Part shown: positions 1 to 10,310 of the stretch, piece after piece
Position numbering within the stretch: the first letter of the stretch is position 1
Layout of the letters: the number at the start of each line of letters is the position of its first letter
Assembly (NCBI GenBank): GCA_051453625.1
Contig: JBOZIK010000001.1
Location: forward strand, 107,646,845 to 107,682,730
Direction of reading: 5' to 3'
Source of the DNA: Welwitschia mirabilis
Lineage: Eukaryota > Gnetophyta > Gnetopsida > Welwitschiales
Length of the DNA stretch: 35,886 nucleotides
Position numbers and translations under genes: made by a program
Notes under the pieces: model-generated
Database searches by the model: none
Seen by the model: only the letters and a program-made list of their open reading frames with translations
Told to the model about the DNA's origin: nothing

Positions 1-1257
1 TAAGATTTGTCATTCTAAGAAAGCTTAGCCAATCGAATAAGAGATGTTTCAGGAAGTTCACAATGTGATTTTGCAGTTATTTTTAGAAGTCATTAGACGT
101 AAATATATCTATTAAAAGGTTTTTCACTTCTAGATTAGATAAACATTTATTAACTTTGGTGTATATATGTTTAAAAAATATTTTGTATTGTTTATTAGGT
201 ATTTATGATATTCAAGAGGACTTTACAAATCAAATTTTAAATAGAGCTTAACTAAGGCATTGTTATATAACTATTAAATCTAAAAGAACTCCAAGTCTAA
301 TCCATCTATGCTAAAAGCATTTGTGGTAACACATAACTTACCTCTTTATCTTTATATTCAAAGGAGTTCTTGTATCATTCAAGTTGTTCATAAAATCCCC
401 TGACAAGAAATTCAAATAAACTTGTAGCATGAGCAGTGTAGTTTCTAAGAGGACAAAGACACCTATTCATAGAACAATCTGATCTTTGATTAAATTTAAA
501 TAGAACTGTATTGGCTTAAATAATAGTAAAACTTTTTAAGGAACTCAGCTTATTGTCATTCATCCTAACAGATACTAATGATCAAGTTTGTCTTTAATAG
601 AAATTCATATTTATAAAAGATTATCATTAATGGCATCATAACAATAAGAACAAGTAATTAATGGTTTAACCAAATCTCTTCCCTTGACAAACTTTGAATA
701 AGCAATTACTTTTAACACTGTGCATTATTATAGTGCATTATAACACATATACCTTCATGTAATCCACATGGGTTGGCATTTATTGAAGTAGAACTGAATC
801 TACTATTTTAACAAACAAAAATATTTTAGAAAAATAGAACTTAATAAAACTAATCATAAATGAATACCCAATAATAAAAAGTGCATAAAATAAATCTAAA
901 TCTATTTTTTTACATCTATATCCTATGTATAAATTGAATGATGAATAAAAAATTTTACAAAAATACAATGGGATAATTGAATAAAAAATACAAAGGAATA
1001 AATGCATTGTAACAGGCATTAGAAGTATTGAAAATTCCAGCATGTGTATGGACCTTGAGCTTTGGATGATCTTGAATAAAATGTGATTGCTCATGATAGT
1101 ATCAACAGGAGCCTGTCAGATATAAATAGAAAATGAAGTGTTTAACAAGTCCCTTACTTATATTGATACCCACCATCTGAGGAAAGAGGTGTAGAAAGGC
1201 CATGTTAATGAGAATTGATGCTCATTTCATCATAGACTCTTTTCTTCTATAACAAAT
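1..1257. other. Non-coding AT-rich sequence, no gene recognised
   Basis: No reading frame here resembles a known protein. The 104-codon minus-strand frame at 780-1094 is hydrophobic, Phe/Ile/Tyr-rich and of the composition expected from AT-rich non-coding DNA. Nothing else could be supported. Confidence 0.6.
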
Positions 1258-1357
1258 NNNNNNNNNNNNNNNNNNNNNNNNNNNNNNNNNNNNNNNNNNN
1301 NNNNNNNNNNNNNNNNNNNNNNNNNNNNNNNNNNNNNNNNNNNNNNNNNNNNNNNNN
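1258..1357. other. Assembly gap of exactly 100 N with duplicated flanks
   Basis: The left flank (about 1223-1257, ending CTTCTATAACAAAT) recurs with small differences directly after the gap (1358-1393). The suffix of the left contig therefore aligns with the prefix of the right contig, the pattern expected of an unmerged overlap given a default gap length rather than truly missing sequence. Confidence 0.75.
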
Positions 1358-1749
1358 CGTTTCATTACAGACTCTTTTTCTTCTATAACAAATAACCAAG
1401 TTGCTTACTTATTTCTTGAAGAAGAGGCTAGTGTAAAAGTCTTCATCATGGGAAACTCAACCTATACAAGAATCTTTGTTAAATATTTGTCTCCTCCTTC
1501 AAAGTCCCATAATAATATTTCAAATAATGCATTGATTTATTCACATAAGAAGGGCCTTCACTTATAATATTTTGGATTTTCACATCCTTATTAAAACGAA
1601 ACAAGAAAAATGCTCTTGATAGGTTTTGTATAGAAGGGAATTTGAGACCTTTGATTCCAAGAAACTAGCTATTAATGCTCAAAGATCTTTTAGAGAAACT
1701 AGAGGCACAGAAAAATAACTATTATCTAGAGCTCAGCAACCAGATTTTA

Positions 1750-1842
1750 GGTAGCCTTGTACTTGTCTAAAGCATCAGTGTAAATGGTTTTTATAAGAGC
1801 CAACAAAAACAAAGCATCTTTTCTTACTTCCTCTTCAAACTC
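1750..1842 (-). pseudogene. Orphan coding-like stretch, 31 codons
   Basis: The minus strand reads an uninterrupted, charged and helix-like peptide beginning EFEEEVRKDALFLLAL and ending LDKYKAT. It is followed by TAA and then, in the same frame, NLVAEL and TAG. The composition (Glu, Asp, Lys, Ala and Leu spread as in a real amphipathic helix) differs from the Phe/Ile/Tyr-rich frames typical of this window. The two stops could be former Gln codons (CAA to TAA, CAG to TAG). It lies on the same strand as the DnaJ exon about 450 bp away and would be downstream of it, but nothing shows that they belong to one gene. I do not recognise the protein, and chance remains possible at this length. Confidence 0.25.
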
Positions 1843-2285
1843 TTACAGATTTAAAGCACAAAAAGAAGCAAAGCCAATGAAGTAATATGTAAAAAAGAAT
1901 GCCCCTTATAAAATATTAGATTCATTTTAAGTATTTATTTTTCAAAATTATTTTTTCTCAATAGATAGTGAATGCTCACTCTATCGTATGCTCCAAATCT
2001 GCATCTTATTTTGGCCCATGCAATGTCTAAGAAAAACCTCATCTATAGAGGATGTGAAATCAAATATCAAATTGACAAAACTTAAAATGGGCTTATGCCC
2101 TTAAATTAGTCAATGAGTCATGAAATCAAAAACCCATCTAAATGCTTAGGTTTTTATTCACATGCATCTATGCAAAAGACAAACCAATAGATATAACAAC
2201 AGAGCTTGAAAATAGAAGAAAATAATAGATTTAGATATATTATCCATTTATTCATTATTTTTGAAAACAAAAGAAAGTATAACAA
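1843..2285. other. Possible intron/intergenic sequence beside the DnaJ exon
   Basis: On the minus strand this follows the DnaJ splice donor and would be intron. No second J-domain exon was recognisable. Nothing else is seen in it. Confidence 0.4.
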
Positions 2286-2287
2286 AC

Positions 2288-2450
2288 CTCATAAGCCTCA
2301 GAGATGAGCTTGAATTTATCCTTGGCCTTCTTGCAATTATTAGGGTTTTATCAAGATGCCATTTTATAGCAAGCCTTCTATACGGATTTTTGATATTTCA
2401 TCTGATGCTCATTCGTCAACCTTAAGAGTCAAATAGTAATCTTCCCCTAT
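2288..2450 (-). pseudogene. DnaJ/Hsp40 J-domain exon 1, broken
   Basis: J-domains bind Hsp70 and stimulate its ATPase through an HPD loop. Read on the minus strand, this segment follows the start of plant type II (DNAJB-like) Hsp40 proteins. It has IGEDYYLTLKVDE, a stop, ASDE, then after a one-base deletion NPYRRLAIKWHLDK, then after a second one-base deletion NPNNCKKAKDKFKLISEAYE. Three breaks are directly visible. The start codon position reads ATA (2448-2450). There is a stop after KVDE and there are two frameshifts. The catalytic HPD has become HLD (CCT to CTT). The exon ends GAG followed by GTTTGT, a good splice donor at 2286-2287, so this is not a processed retrocopy. I could not find the next exon (expected VLSDP...) to the left. 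The domain identification is firm; the exact gene is not. Confidence 0.88.
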
Positions 2451-2639
2451 TTTGCAAATGATATTGGATTTTTTATCCCCATAAAATCTAGCAATCATAC
2501 CTTATTCATATAAAAAACCCTCAGATCTAAGGCTCTTTTGCAAAATACCAAAAAGAAACCAAGAAAAAAAATCAACTTTACGCATAGGTCCTCATTAGCA
2601 TCATTTTTCAAGATGTTTGCAAAGCTCTTTGATTTAACT

Positions 2640-3045
2640 TTTTAATGGATTTCTCTTATTATGAGCTCACAACATCTCAGATGCTATTGTTTCAGATGCA
2701 GTTTTATGCAATGGCTCGCGTGATGTTTTTAGAAGAAACGCACGAGGGCTTTATTTTTAGCAATGTGCGACTGCTTTTTAGTTTTTTAATTAAACTATAT
2801 TTTAAAGACTTTTTTTTCTTAAGCACCTTAAAAGATCAATACTTTTAAAGAATTTGTTTAGTAAAGTGCCTTAAAAACTTAGTAACATTTAAGGCATTTA
2901 TTTATAAATGCTTTAAAAACATCTGATACAAGCTTTTAACCTTCAAAAGATTACCTTTTTTTTAATTCAAGGTGCTTATAAAAATGCGTGCCCTATAATT
3001 AAGGCATTTATTTATTTAAACACCTTAAAATCCTCTATTTCTTAT
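2640..3045. repeat. Short-repeat-rich patch, possible DNA-transposon relic
   Basis: The 14-mer AAGGCATTTATTTA occurs at 2891 and again at 3001. Inverted relatives (AAAGTGCCTTAAA at about 2855, TAAATGCTTT, CACCTTAAAA) are scattered between them. Such clusters of short direct and inverted motifs resemble the subterminal regions of plant CACTA-type elements, but I could not find CACTA termini. The part at 2715-2775 is unusually CpG-rich for this window. Homology between the two LTRs of element A stops at about 3050, where this patch begins, so it may have replaced or interrupted the 5' LTR. Confidence 0.35.
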
Positions 3046-3049
3046 AGTG

Positions 3050-3620
3050 TTTGTATCACTTGTAACACCAATGTTGGTTTAACTTACTTAAAACTCTATT
3101 TTTCTTTTCATATTATTTATTATGTGCATTTCCCTTATGATTTATGTTGATTTTAATTCCATGACAGCTTCATCTATGATATAGATCATGATGGAAACAT
3201 TTTTCAAGGTTGATATTTTTAGTTTACGTGCATTACATTTCATTTCCTAGATTAACTTTGCATTGTTTTCATATTCTATTCAATGTACTTAATAGTTTAT
3301 GTTGGTCTTAGTCTAGTGATGACTTTCCTTAATTGATCTAGATTATACAGGGTGGATCTTCGTGATAGGCTGATTTGGTAATCAGATAGATACTAAATTT
3401 ATAATAAAACTTATATCTCATTTGTATAATGTATTTATTTGAATTGTTATAGTTCTACTTAGACATTACATAAATATTTTTTTCGAAATTAATTCTTTTT
3501 CTTCTTGCTTATGCCTTCGATGGAATTATGATGTTTGCGTTACTCTCATCTATATTATCATGTTGTTTTATGCAAGATATATATTTTGGTAATTTTTAGG
3601 ATTTTTTTGAGGATTGAATG
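3050..3620 (+). repeat. 5' LTR of element A, truncated at its left end
   Basis: This stretch aligns along its whole length with 14905-15476. Shared blocks include TTTCATTTCCTAGATTAACT, GATTGATCTAGATTATA and AGATATATATTTTGGT. It ends GAGGATTGAATG where the 3' copy ends GAGGATGTAACA. Upstream of about 3050 the homology is lost, whereas the 3' LTR appears to extend several hundred bases further left, so this LTR is truncated or interrupted. Confidence 0.85.
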
Positions 3621-3624
3621 TTTG

Positions 3625-3637
3625 TGGTATTATTTCC
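3625..3637 (+). promoter_or_regulatory. Possible primer-binding site, initiator tRNA-Met type
   Basis: TGGTATTATTTCC lies 4 bp after the inferred LTR end, the usual place for a primer-binding site. It matches 9 of 13 bases of the plant initiator tRNA-Met complement TGGTATCAGAGCC. The match is degenerate and another tRNA cannot be excluded. Confidence 0.4.
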
Positions 3638-3792
3638 AAGGAAGGTTGCTTGGAATTCAAGGATTATCATTACTCAAGTAAGTATTTTGAATTTATATTT
3701 AGGTATTTATCTACAGTAGCATTGTATTCTTACATTAGAAACACATGTTTTTATTTTTGCATTTTTTATTTTTTATTTCAAAAATAATGCCC

Positions 3793-4026
3793 TATCATCC
3801 CCCTTGTTGTCGAGATAACATGTGGCTATGATGGCCTGTGAAACTTAGTTTTTTTTATTTCATAATAACTAGGGTTTTTCTATCATCCCATTTGTTGTCT
3901 AGATGACTTAGTGGATAATAGTTAGTTTTCATTCTCTATTATTTTGTGATTATATTTTTTCATGTTTTTTTAATTTTTAAGTTTTTTGTATCTTCTGTCA
4001 TCTTGGTACATCATCTAGATGACCAC
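3793..4026 (+). repeat. Three copies of a TCATC...AGATGAC motif in the leader
   Basis: Related segments begin at about 3793, 3881 and 3997. The first two share TATCATCCC, TTGTTGTC and AGAT. The third has the perfect 12-base palindrome TCATCTAGATGA (4011-4022). They lie in the untranslated leader between the LTR and gag. Similar segments occur at 6785-6830, 14031-14050, 14492-14510, 33061-33094 and 33694-33716, in non-coding parts of element A and A2. Confidence 0.6.
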
Positions 4027-4439
4027 AAAAACAATGTTTATAGAAATAGAACTAAGAATGTTGGAACATGGTAAACTTAGGTAAAAAGATAAAGTATCAG
4101 AGAGAGCGATTTCTGATCAAAGAGAACATCTGAGAAGGTTTGATTAACTATAAAATAAGCCTAGTTACACACATCCTAGGTACACAAAATATTTTGAAAA
4201 TTAAGCAAGAAGATTTTTCTAGATTTATTTTTTATAATCTATTTTTTTAAAAGAAAATTTTTCAAAAGAAAGTCTAGAAGAAAATAGTTTTATTGGAAAT
4301 CCAATTTTGCATAAAAATAGAAATAAATTGCTTTGCCTAATCCCTCTATCATGATAGCAACTTCTACTACCCTCATAAATCCAAATTCTAATATTATCTT
4401 AAAGATCTAATTGTAAATACAAAGCATGAAATCCAAAAT

Positions 4440-5690
4440 TCTTTTGACCTACCTCTTGGTAATGATGTCGAGCTAAGAAATCTAAATGCTTATCCTACTT
4501 TTAATGGAGAAAATGATGAAGATCCCTTTTAACATATAGCTGACATCAAACAATTAGTGCTTATTTCTCAAAATAGAAAAAAACGAATTAGTTATCATAC
4601 TTATATAGTTATCTTTTAATTACTTTAAGGAAAAGCAAAATTATGGTTAAGAACTATTTCATATAAAAGCTTAAAAACATGAAACTAAGTTTAAGAAGCA
4701 TTTATAAAAACATTTATGAGTGAAAAAATAATTAGAAAACAAAAGAAAGAGATAATACATTCAAACAACAACCTAATGAAGATTATGCCTCCACTTATAA
4801 ACAATTTTTTATTACAATATATTCTAATCTTATAGATGCATTTACTCAAGAAGAATTAGTAGATTATTTCTATAGTGAACTTAATAGCCAAACCAAGCAA
4901 CTTTATATTTTTCATGTGCCAAAAATTTAATGAATCTTACATTAGAAAATGCATGGACATTATTAAAAGAACTAGTAGAAGTAAGTCAAACATAGCCTAA
5001 ACCAACACCTAAAGAAAAGTTTATTGTAAGCCAAATCATAAAATATCTTAAAGAAGTGAAACCAGAAAAGGAGGAAGCAAAAATAGAAAAAGAACCAATA
5101 AATGTCATTAAGGATTTCACAATAATCTTAAAAAAATACATGCAAATGATTTTAGATGCAAAAGAGGTAACTGAAAAGAGTGTGGTTCTAACTTGTGATT
5201 TGTGTGAAGACAACTATCATATGACTAAAGAATGTCATTTATTACCAACTTATAAAGAAAATATTTATAAAAAGATGTGTGCATCAAATCAAAAATCTTA
5301 AAGCTTTAGAAATCAAAATCAAAATCAAAACCAATTTCAACTTAGAATAAATGGACAATCTAATTTTCAATCTTTTGAGAAAAGATTTAAGAAATTTCAA
5401 GCAAATCATCCAAATTTTCAACCATTTAGAAATAGATGTAAGAATGCTAACTTTCAAACCAAAAACTCAAACTTCCAACCAAGTAACTCAAATCGCTAAG
5501 CAAGTACATCAAATTCAGAAAATCAAATGATCCACTTAGAAATTTTATTGATGAATTAATAAAAGCTCAATAGAAGATAAACTCAATATTGAAAATCTTA
5601 TTAATGTTCTTCAACAAACTATACTTTCAAATAAAAGACCATAAGGATCACTTGCAACACAATCTTTACCAAACCCTAATGAAGTAAGAA
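4440..5690 (+). pseudogene. gag of element A, degenerate, with CCHC zinc knuckle
   Basis: Gag forms the virus-like particle and binds the element RNA. The capsid-like part reads NAYPTFNGENDEDPF, KAKLWLRTI and, in another frame, EAFIKTFMSEK...TYKQFFI...LVDYFYSELNSQTKQLYIF, the usual order for plant gypsy gag. A zinc knuckle CX2CX4HX4C (Cys-Asp-Leu-Cys, His, Cys) is intact at 5194-5235. It is followed by an Asn/Gln-rich tract (5300-5500) and then KRP-stop-GSLATQSLPNPNE, which matches the conserved QGSLPS...NPNE segment at the gag-protease junction. Several stops fit former Gln codons. The longest open stretch is 5056-5301. Non-functional. Confidence 0.8.
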
Positions 5691-6480
5691 AAGATTATAA
5701 GGTTGTGATAGGAAGTGGAAATGAAACAATACCTCCTACCTATGAGGATTTAACTTTCCAAAATGATAAGAATGATGAAGAAGAAGAGGATATTAAAATT
5801 TTAAAAAATTAAAAAAATTATATTTTTCCTTCTCATTTAAGCAGTAAAATTAATAAGAAAAATTCTTGTCAAAATAAAGGTAAGAAACTTGCTACCCCTT
5901 GGCTTGATAGATTAAATACCAATATCTTTGATGATTATCTTGAAGCCTTCATGTAAGATGTGAGCATAAATTTACCATTTTAGAAAATCTTGTAAGAAAA
6001 TCTTAAATATTATAAGTTGTAAAAATATCTAATTAGGAGGAAATAAAAAGTATCCATACCTAGTAAAGTCTTTTTAGCCCAATTTATAATCAACTTAGTT
6101 TTGCAAAAACATCTAAAATTTAAGGATTTAGAGGTAGCAACAGTTAGTATCATATTAGAGGGAAATAAAAGAATAAAGAAATCCTTAATTGATATAGAAA
6201 TAAGTTTTAACATTATTCCTTTATACATTTATCGATCACTTATTTACATGTATTATCTTAGAATTGGTAGATACATCAATAAAGAAATCTTTATAAATAA
6301 TAAGATATTTGGTAATTAAAATTAAAAAAGCATTCTATCCAATAGATATGGCTCTGATTGAAGTTGAGCATAATGAAGATTATCCCTTACTTCTAGGTAG
6401 AGCATTTTATGTAACATCCCATTGTATTATTGATACAAGAACTGGGGATGATGAAATGTCATTTAGGAAATAAAAAGTTT
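5691..6480 (+). pseudogene. Aspartic protease region of element A, degenerate
   Basis: This retropepsin domain would cleave the polyprotein. It begins KKLATPWLDRLNTNIFDDYLEAF, continues KHLKFKDLEVATVSIILEGN, and the active-site block reads SLIDIEISFNIIPLYIY where intact plant elements have LLDLGASVNLLPYSVY. The catalytic Asp codon (6191-6193) remains, but the following Gly is Glu. After a frame change comes FYPIDMALIEVEHNEDYP and LLLGRAFYVTSHCIIDTRTG (6336-6450), the conserved LGRPFL...IDV block after the protease core. Frameshifts and stops make it inactive. Confidence 0.8.
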
Positions 6481-6839
6481 ACCATTAGATTTTTTTTAAT
6501 GCTACTAAAAAAGACTTAGGTGATGAGTTGAATATTGAAGGAGAAATTAAGCCAACACTATTTTTATAGCATTATCCACTTGAAGAGAGATGGTTAATGT
6601 TTCATGAACCTATTTTGTATGATGATCCACTTGAAGTGAAAAACTTGAAAGCTTTCAATAATAAGCAACTCAACTATGAGCATTTAGGTACTGATTGTTT
6701 TGATTAGAAGAGTGAAAAAACTAAAACTACAATCTATAAAGAATTCCAACATTTAAAAACAACTAGGATTTCATATTTTAAGGGAGGTCGTCCACCCCAG
6801 TCATCTATATGATAGTCTGAGATGACTGTCAACTCTAAT

Positions 6840-7780
6840 TTAACAGAAACTAAAAATATGAAATTAAATTTAAAGCCTTTACCTAATGGACTGAAATATG
6901 TCTTTTTACATGGTGATTAGAATAAACCATTAATAATAAATGAAAATATTTCTCCTCAACAAGAATTGATTTTAATATTACTTTTAAATAAAAGGTAAAT
7001 GTATTTGCTTTGACCTACAAATATTTAATAGCCATTCCTACTTGTATTTTTCAACATAAAATCTACCTTGAGGATAATGTAAAACCTGTTAGGTAATTCT
7101 AACATAGACTAAATTCAAGACTTAAGCAAGTCATGAAAGATGAAATCATTAAATGAATGGATGCTAAAATTATTTATGCCATATCTAATAGTGAGTGGAT
7201 TATCCCTTTGATGGAAGTGCCTAAGAAAGATGGGAAGTGGAGAATGTGAATTGATTTTAGAAAGATAAATAAAGTAATAAAGAAAGACTATTACCCTTTA
7301 TATTTTCTTGACTATATACTTGATAGAATCTAAGAATCTATCTTTTATTACTTTCTTGATGGTTATAGTAGTTATAACTAGCTTTGTATAGCTAGTGGGT
7401 ATAAAGCAAAAATAATGTTTCTTCACCTTTTGGAACTTTTACCTTTAGATGTATGCCTTTTAGAACTTGTAATGCCCCAGTACTTGTTAACATATAATGA
7501 TGGGTATATTTTCTAATATGTTATAGGATTTAATTGAAATTGATGGATGACTTCTCAATCTATAGTGAAAAATTTGAATAAATCTTAGAAAGGTTCAAGA
7601 AAGTCCTTAATAGATGCATTGAGAATGGTCTAAATTTGAGTTAGAAGAAGAGTTTCTTTTTAGTTGATAATGGAATTATCTTAAGTTACCACATTTCTAA
7701 TAAAGGAATTAGAATAAACCCTAAAAAAGTAAGTATCATTAAAAATCTAACTCCTTCAATAAATGTAAAACAAGTTCAAT
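6840..7780 (+). pseudogene. Reverse transcriptase of element A, first segment
   Basis: RT copies element RNA into DNA. The linker reads MKLNLKPLPNGLKYVFL (from 6859), the conserved start of Athila pol. RT blocks follow: KDEIIKxMDAKIIYAISNSEW, VPKKDGKWRMxIDFRKINK with a TGA in place of Cys (7215-7265), YFLDGYSSYN (7350-7378), and the catalytic MDD of MDDFSIYSEKFE (7543-7551). The catalytic DD pair is kept, but stops and frame changes occur throughout. The segment from about 7350 to the gap is repeated after the gap, probably an assembly effect. Confidence 0.85.
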
Positions 7781-7880
7781 NNNNNNNNNNNNNNNNNNNN
7801 NNNNNNNNNNNNNNNNNNNNNNNNNNNNNNNNNNNNNNNNNNNNNNNNNNNNNNNNNNNNNNNNNNNNNNNNNNNNNNNN
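7781..7880. other. Assembly gap of exactly 100 N inside RT
   Basis: About 430 bp on the left (7350-7780) are repeated on the right (7894-8329). The last 57 bp before the gap (7724-7780) are identical to 8273-8329, while the rest is clearly diverged. The suffix-to-prefix pattern is the same as at the other two 100-N gaps. Confidence 0.75.
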
Positions 7881-8329
7881 AAAGATGTATTGCCTTCTTA
7901 ATGGGTATTGTGATTATATTTAGGTTTATATAGCTAGTAAAGATCAAGTAAAAAAAGAATCTTACTTTACCTTTTAAAACCTTTTTTGTTTTTAGATGTC
8001 TATCTTTTGAACTTTGTACTCCCTTTAGAATTTTTTAACATATAATAAGAGGTATAATTTCTAATATATTAAATGATGCAATTGAAAGTTTTGTAAATGG
8101 CCTCTCAATCTTTGATGAAAGCTTTGAATGAATCTTATAAGGATTAGAGAAATTCCTTGATAGATGCATTAAGAGTGACTTAAATTTAAGTTGAAAGAAG
8201 AGTTTCTTTCTTGTTGATAATGGAACTGTCTTAGATTACTACATTTCTAGTAAAGGAATTAGGATAGATCCTAAAAAGTAAGTATCATTAAAAATCTAAC
8301 TCCTTCAATAAATGTAAAACAAGTTCAAT
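7881..8329 (+). pseudogene. Second, diverged copy of the RT core of element A
   Basis: Aligns with 7350-7780. The equivalent of the catalytic MDDFSIYSEKFE block reads VNGLSIFDESFE, so the catalytic Asp pair is lost. The later block KGIRIDPKKV...NLTPSINVKQVQSF continues without a break into RNase H. This is either a real partial tandem duplication or, more likely, the overlapping end of the next contig, derived from another copy of the same repeat family. Confidence 0.75.
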
Positions 8330-8880
8330 CTTTCTATGATTATTGTGGCTTTAATCATTGTTTTATTCAAGATTATGCTAAAGTTTTAAATCCCTTCACT
8401 CATTACTTGAAGAAGAAGCTAAATTTGAATGAAATAAATCTTGTCAATTTGCTTTTGAAACACTTAAAGATAAAACCTTTTCCACACCTATTATAATAGA
8501 ACCCAATTGGAATGAAAATTTTGAGTTAATGTGTGATGATAGTAATGGGGTTCTTAGATAAAAGTATAAAAAATTCTTTTAAATTTATATATTATCATAG
8601 CAAAACTTTATTTAAAGCTCAAACAAATTACAGTACTACTACAAAAAAAATGTTAGAAATAATCTTTTTCCTTAATACTTTTAGATACTATCTTTTAGGC
8701 TTTCATACAAATGTTTATACTAACTACACAGCTATTTGATACCTTATGACTAAGAAAGATTCTAGTGTTAGATTCATTGGATGAATCCTCTATATGAAAG
8801 AATTCAATATTACCATTATTAATAAATTAAGAAAAAATAATAGTAGTAGATCATTTATCACTTCTTTCTTATTCTCTTGA
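8330..8880 (+). pseudogene. RNase H of element A, degenerate
   Basis: RNase H removes RNA from the RNA/DNA hybrid. The RT tail reads FYDYCGFNHCFIQDYAKVLNPF. In one open frame (8533-8739) come YYHSKTLFKAQTNYSTTTKKM, LEIIFFLNTFRYYLLGF and VYTNYTAI, then YLMTKKDSSVRFI and MKEFNITIINK. These line up with the plant gypsy pattern YASKTL..AQ.NYTTTEKEML...F..YLLG....YTDHAAL.YL..KKD. No second RNase H follows, which fits Athila rather than Tat. Confidence 0.85.
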
Positions 8881-8959
8881 TGATCTTATGATTGATGATT
8901 CATTTTTTAGATAAATAACTTTTTACCATATTTTCTGTACTCATTCTCCTTTTTGTTAT

Positions 8960-10310
8960 GTTGACATATTTAATTATCTTATTACCATGAAAATGCTACA
9001 AAGTTAGACTCATAATCAAAGGAAAACTTTTCTCCATAGAATAGGTAATTATGAATCGATAAAGCCACATATTTATCATTAGTACAAAGACCAAATCATG
9101 AGCGATCAAATGGGAAAAATTAGAGATCCTTTATATTCATCACAATGGAATTTGTGGAGGTGATTTTAGTGGATAGAAATTTGTAATGAAAATTCTTCAT
9201 TCTGTTTTTTATTGGCCTATCCTTTTTCAGGACTCTTTTGATTTTACTAGAAGGTGTGATTCTTGTTAATGTTATGATAAACTTTATTCATTCTCATGAG
9301 ATGCTCTTTAAATCTATTCTTTAATGTGAATCTTTTGATTATTAGGGAATTAATTTTATAGGACCTATTAAACCATTTTCTAATGATAAGAACTATATGT
9401 TAGTTGTTATTTATTATGTTACTAAATGGGTTGAAGCTAATCCTACTTTTACGAATGATGCCTAAAGTATTTGTACTTTTTGTAAAACTTATAATTTTCA
9501 ATGTTTTGGTTCTTCTAGAATTATCATTAGTGATTAAGGAACTCATTTTATTAATTAATGTTTTAGGAAACTTCTTTTATCCATTGTAATTAAACATAGA
9601 GTAGCTTATGCTTATCATCCACAAATCAATGATCAAGCTAAATATGCAAATAGACAAATAAAGAAAATGCTTCGCAAACTTGTTTCTCATTGTACTATTC
9701 AACATAGTTCTCTTGGTTTATCACCTTATAAAATTGTAAATAGAAAAGTTTATGTTTTACCAATTTATGTATATTACAACTCTTATTGTTCTTCTTATTA
9801 ATAATCTTAGGCTTTTAAGCTTAACAATGTTCTTAGGCTTATCATACTATTTAGTGTAATTCTCTTGGTTTCTCACCTTATAAACATGTGTATAGAAAAT
9901 TTTGTATTTTACTAGTTGATGTGTATTATAACTCTCATTATTCTTCTTATTAACATAATCTTATATACTTTTATGAAAATCTTAAAAATAGATTATCCCA
10001 ACTTAATCATTTAAAGAAAAAACATACATATGCCATACATCCTCAACTCATTCACAAATCTTAATCCAAGTTCAACATTGATAGAAAGTTACTTTATAAA
10101 AAGTTTGAATGTAGTGAACTTGTTCTTTTATATAATACTAAAGTACATCTTTTACATAACAAGTTGACCTCTAAATGGTTAAATCCTTATCTTGCAGAGA
10201 AAGTACATTATAATGGCTCTACTAAGATTTTTGACTTAGATACTAAGGATATTTAGAAAGTTAATGGATAAAGGTTAAAAATATATGAAAAACCTTTTAA
10301 TGAAACTTTG
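8960..10310 (+). pseudogene. Integrase of element A, degenerate
   Basis: Integrase joins element DNA to the host genome. The N-terminal region carries HHNGICGGDFSG...ILHSVFYWPILFQDS and RRCDSC (9130-9270). The catalytic core reads NYMLVVIYYVTKWVEANPTFTND (9390-9460), SSRIIISDxGTHF (9505-9550) and RVAYAYHPQINDQAKYANRQIKKML (9600-9670). The last Glu of the DD(35)E set appears as Lys/Ala-type replacement around QAKYANR. The C-terminal module KFECSELVLLYNTKVHLLHN, KLTSKWLNPYLAEKV and KVNGxRLKIYEKP (10106-10300) is the chromodomain-less type found in Athila/Tat elements. The segment at 9711-9806 is repeated at 9862-9963. Confidence 0.88.
9700..9963 (+). repeat. Internal tandem duplication in integrase
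   Basis: 9711-9806 and 9862-9963 share CTCTTGGTTT, CACCTTATAAA, AATAGAAAA-type blocks, TATTAcAACTCT and TTCTTCTTATTAA in the same order. The offset is about 150 bp. The copies are visibly diverged, so the duplication is old. Confidence 0.7.

Noticed and set aside
780-1094. 104-codon minus-strand frame with apparent hydrophobic segments.
   Set aside because: Phe/Ile/Tyr content follows from AT-rich DNA; no homology recognised and no second copy for comparison.
2324-2352. TTGCAATTATTAGGGTTTTATC resembles TTTGCGACTATTAGGGTTTTATC in the 3' LTR (about 14681-14703), suggesting the 5' LTR reaches this far left.
   Set aside because: The segment is the reverse complement of the DnaJ exon (DK-NPNNCK codons), so the likeness is coincidental.
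8636-8652. ACTACTACAAAAAAAATG as a CACTA transposon terminus.
   Set aside because: It is inside the RNase H coding remnant (STTTKKM codons).
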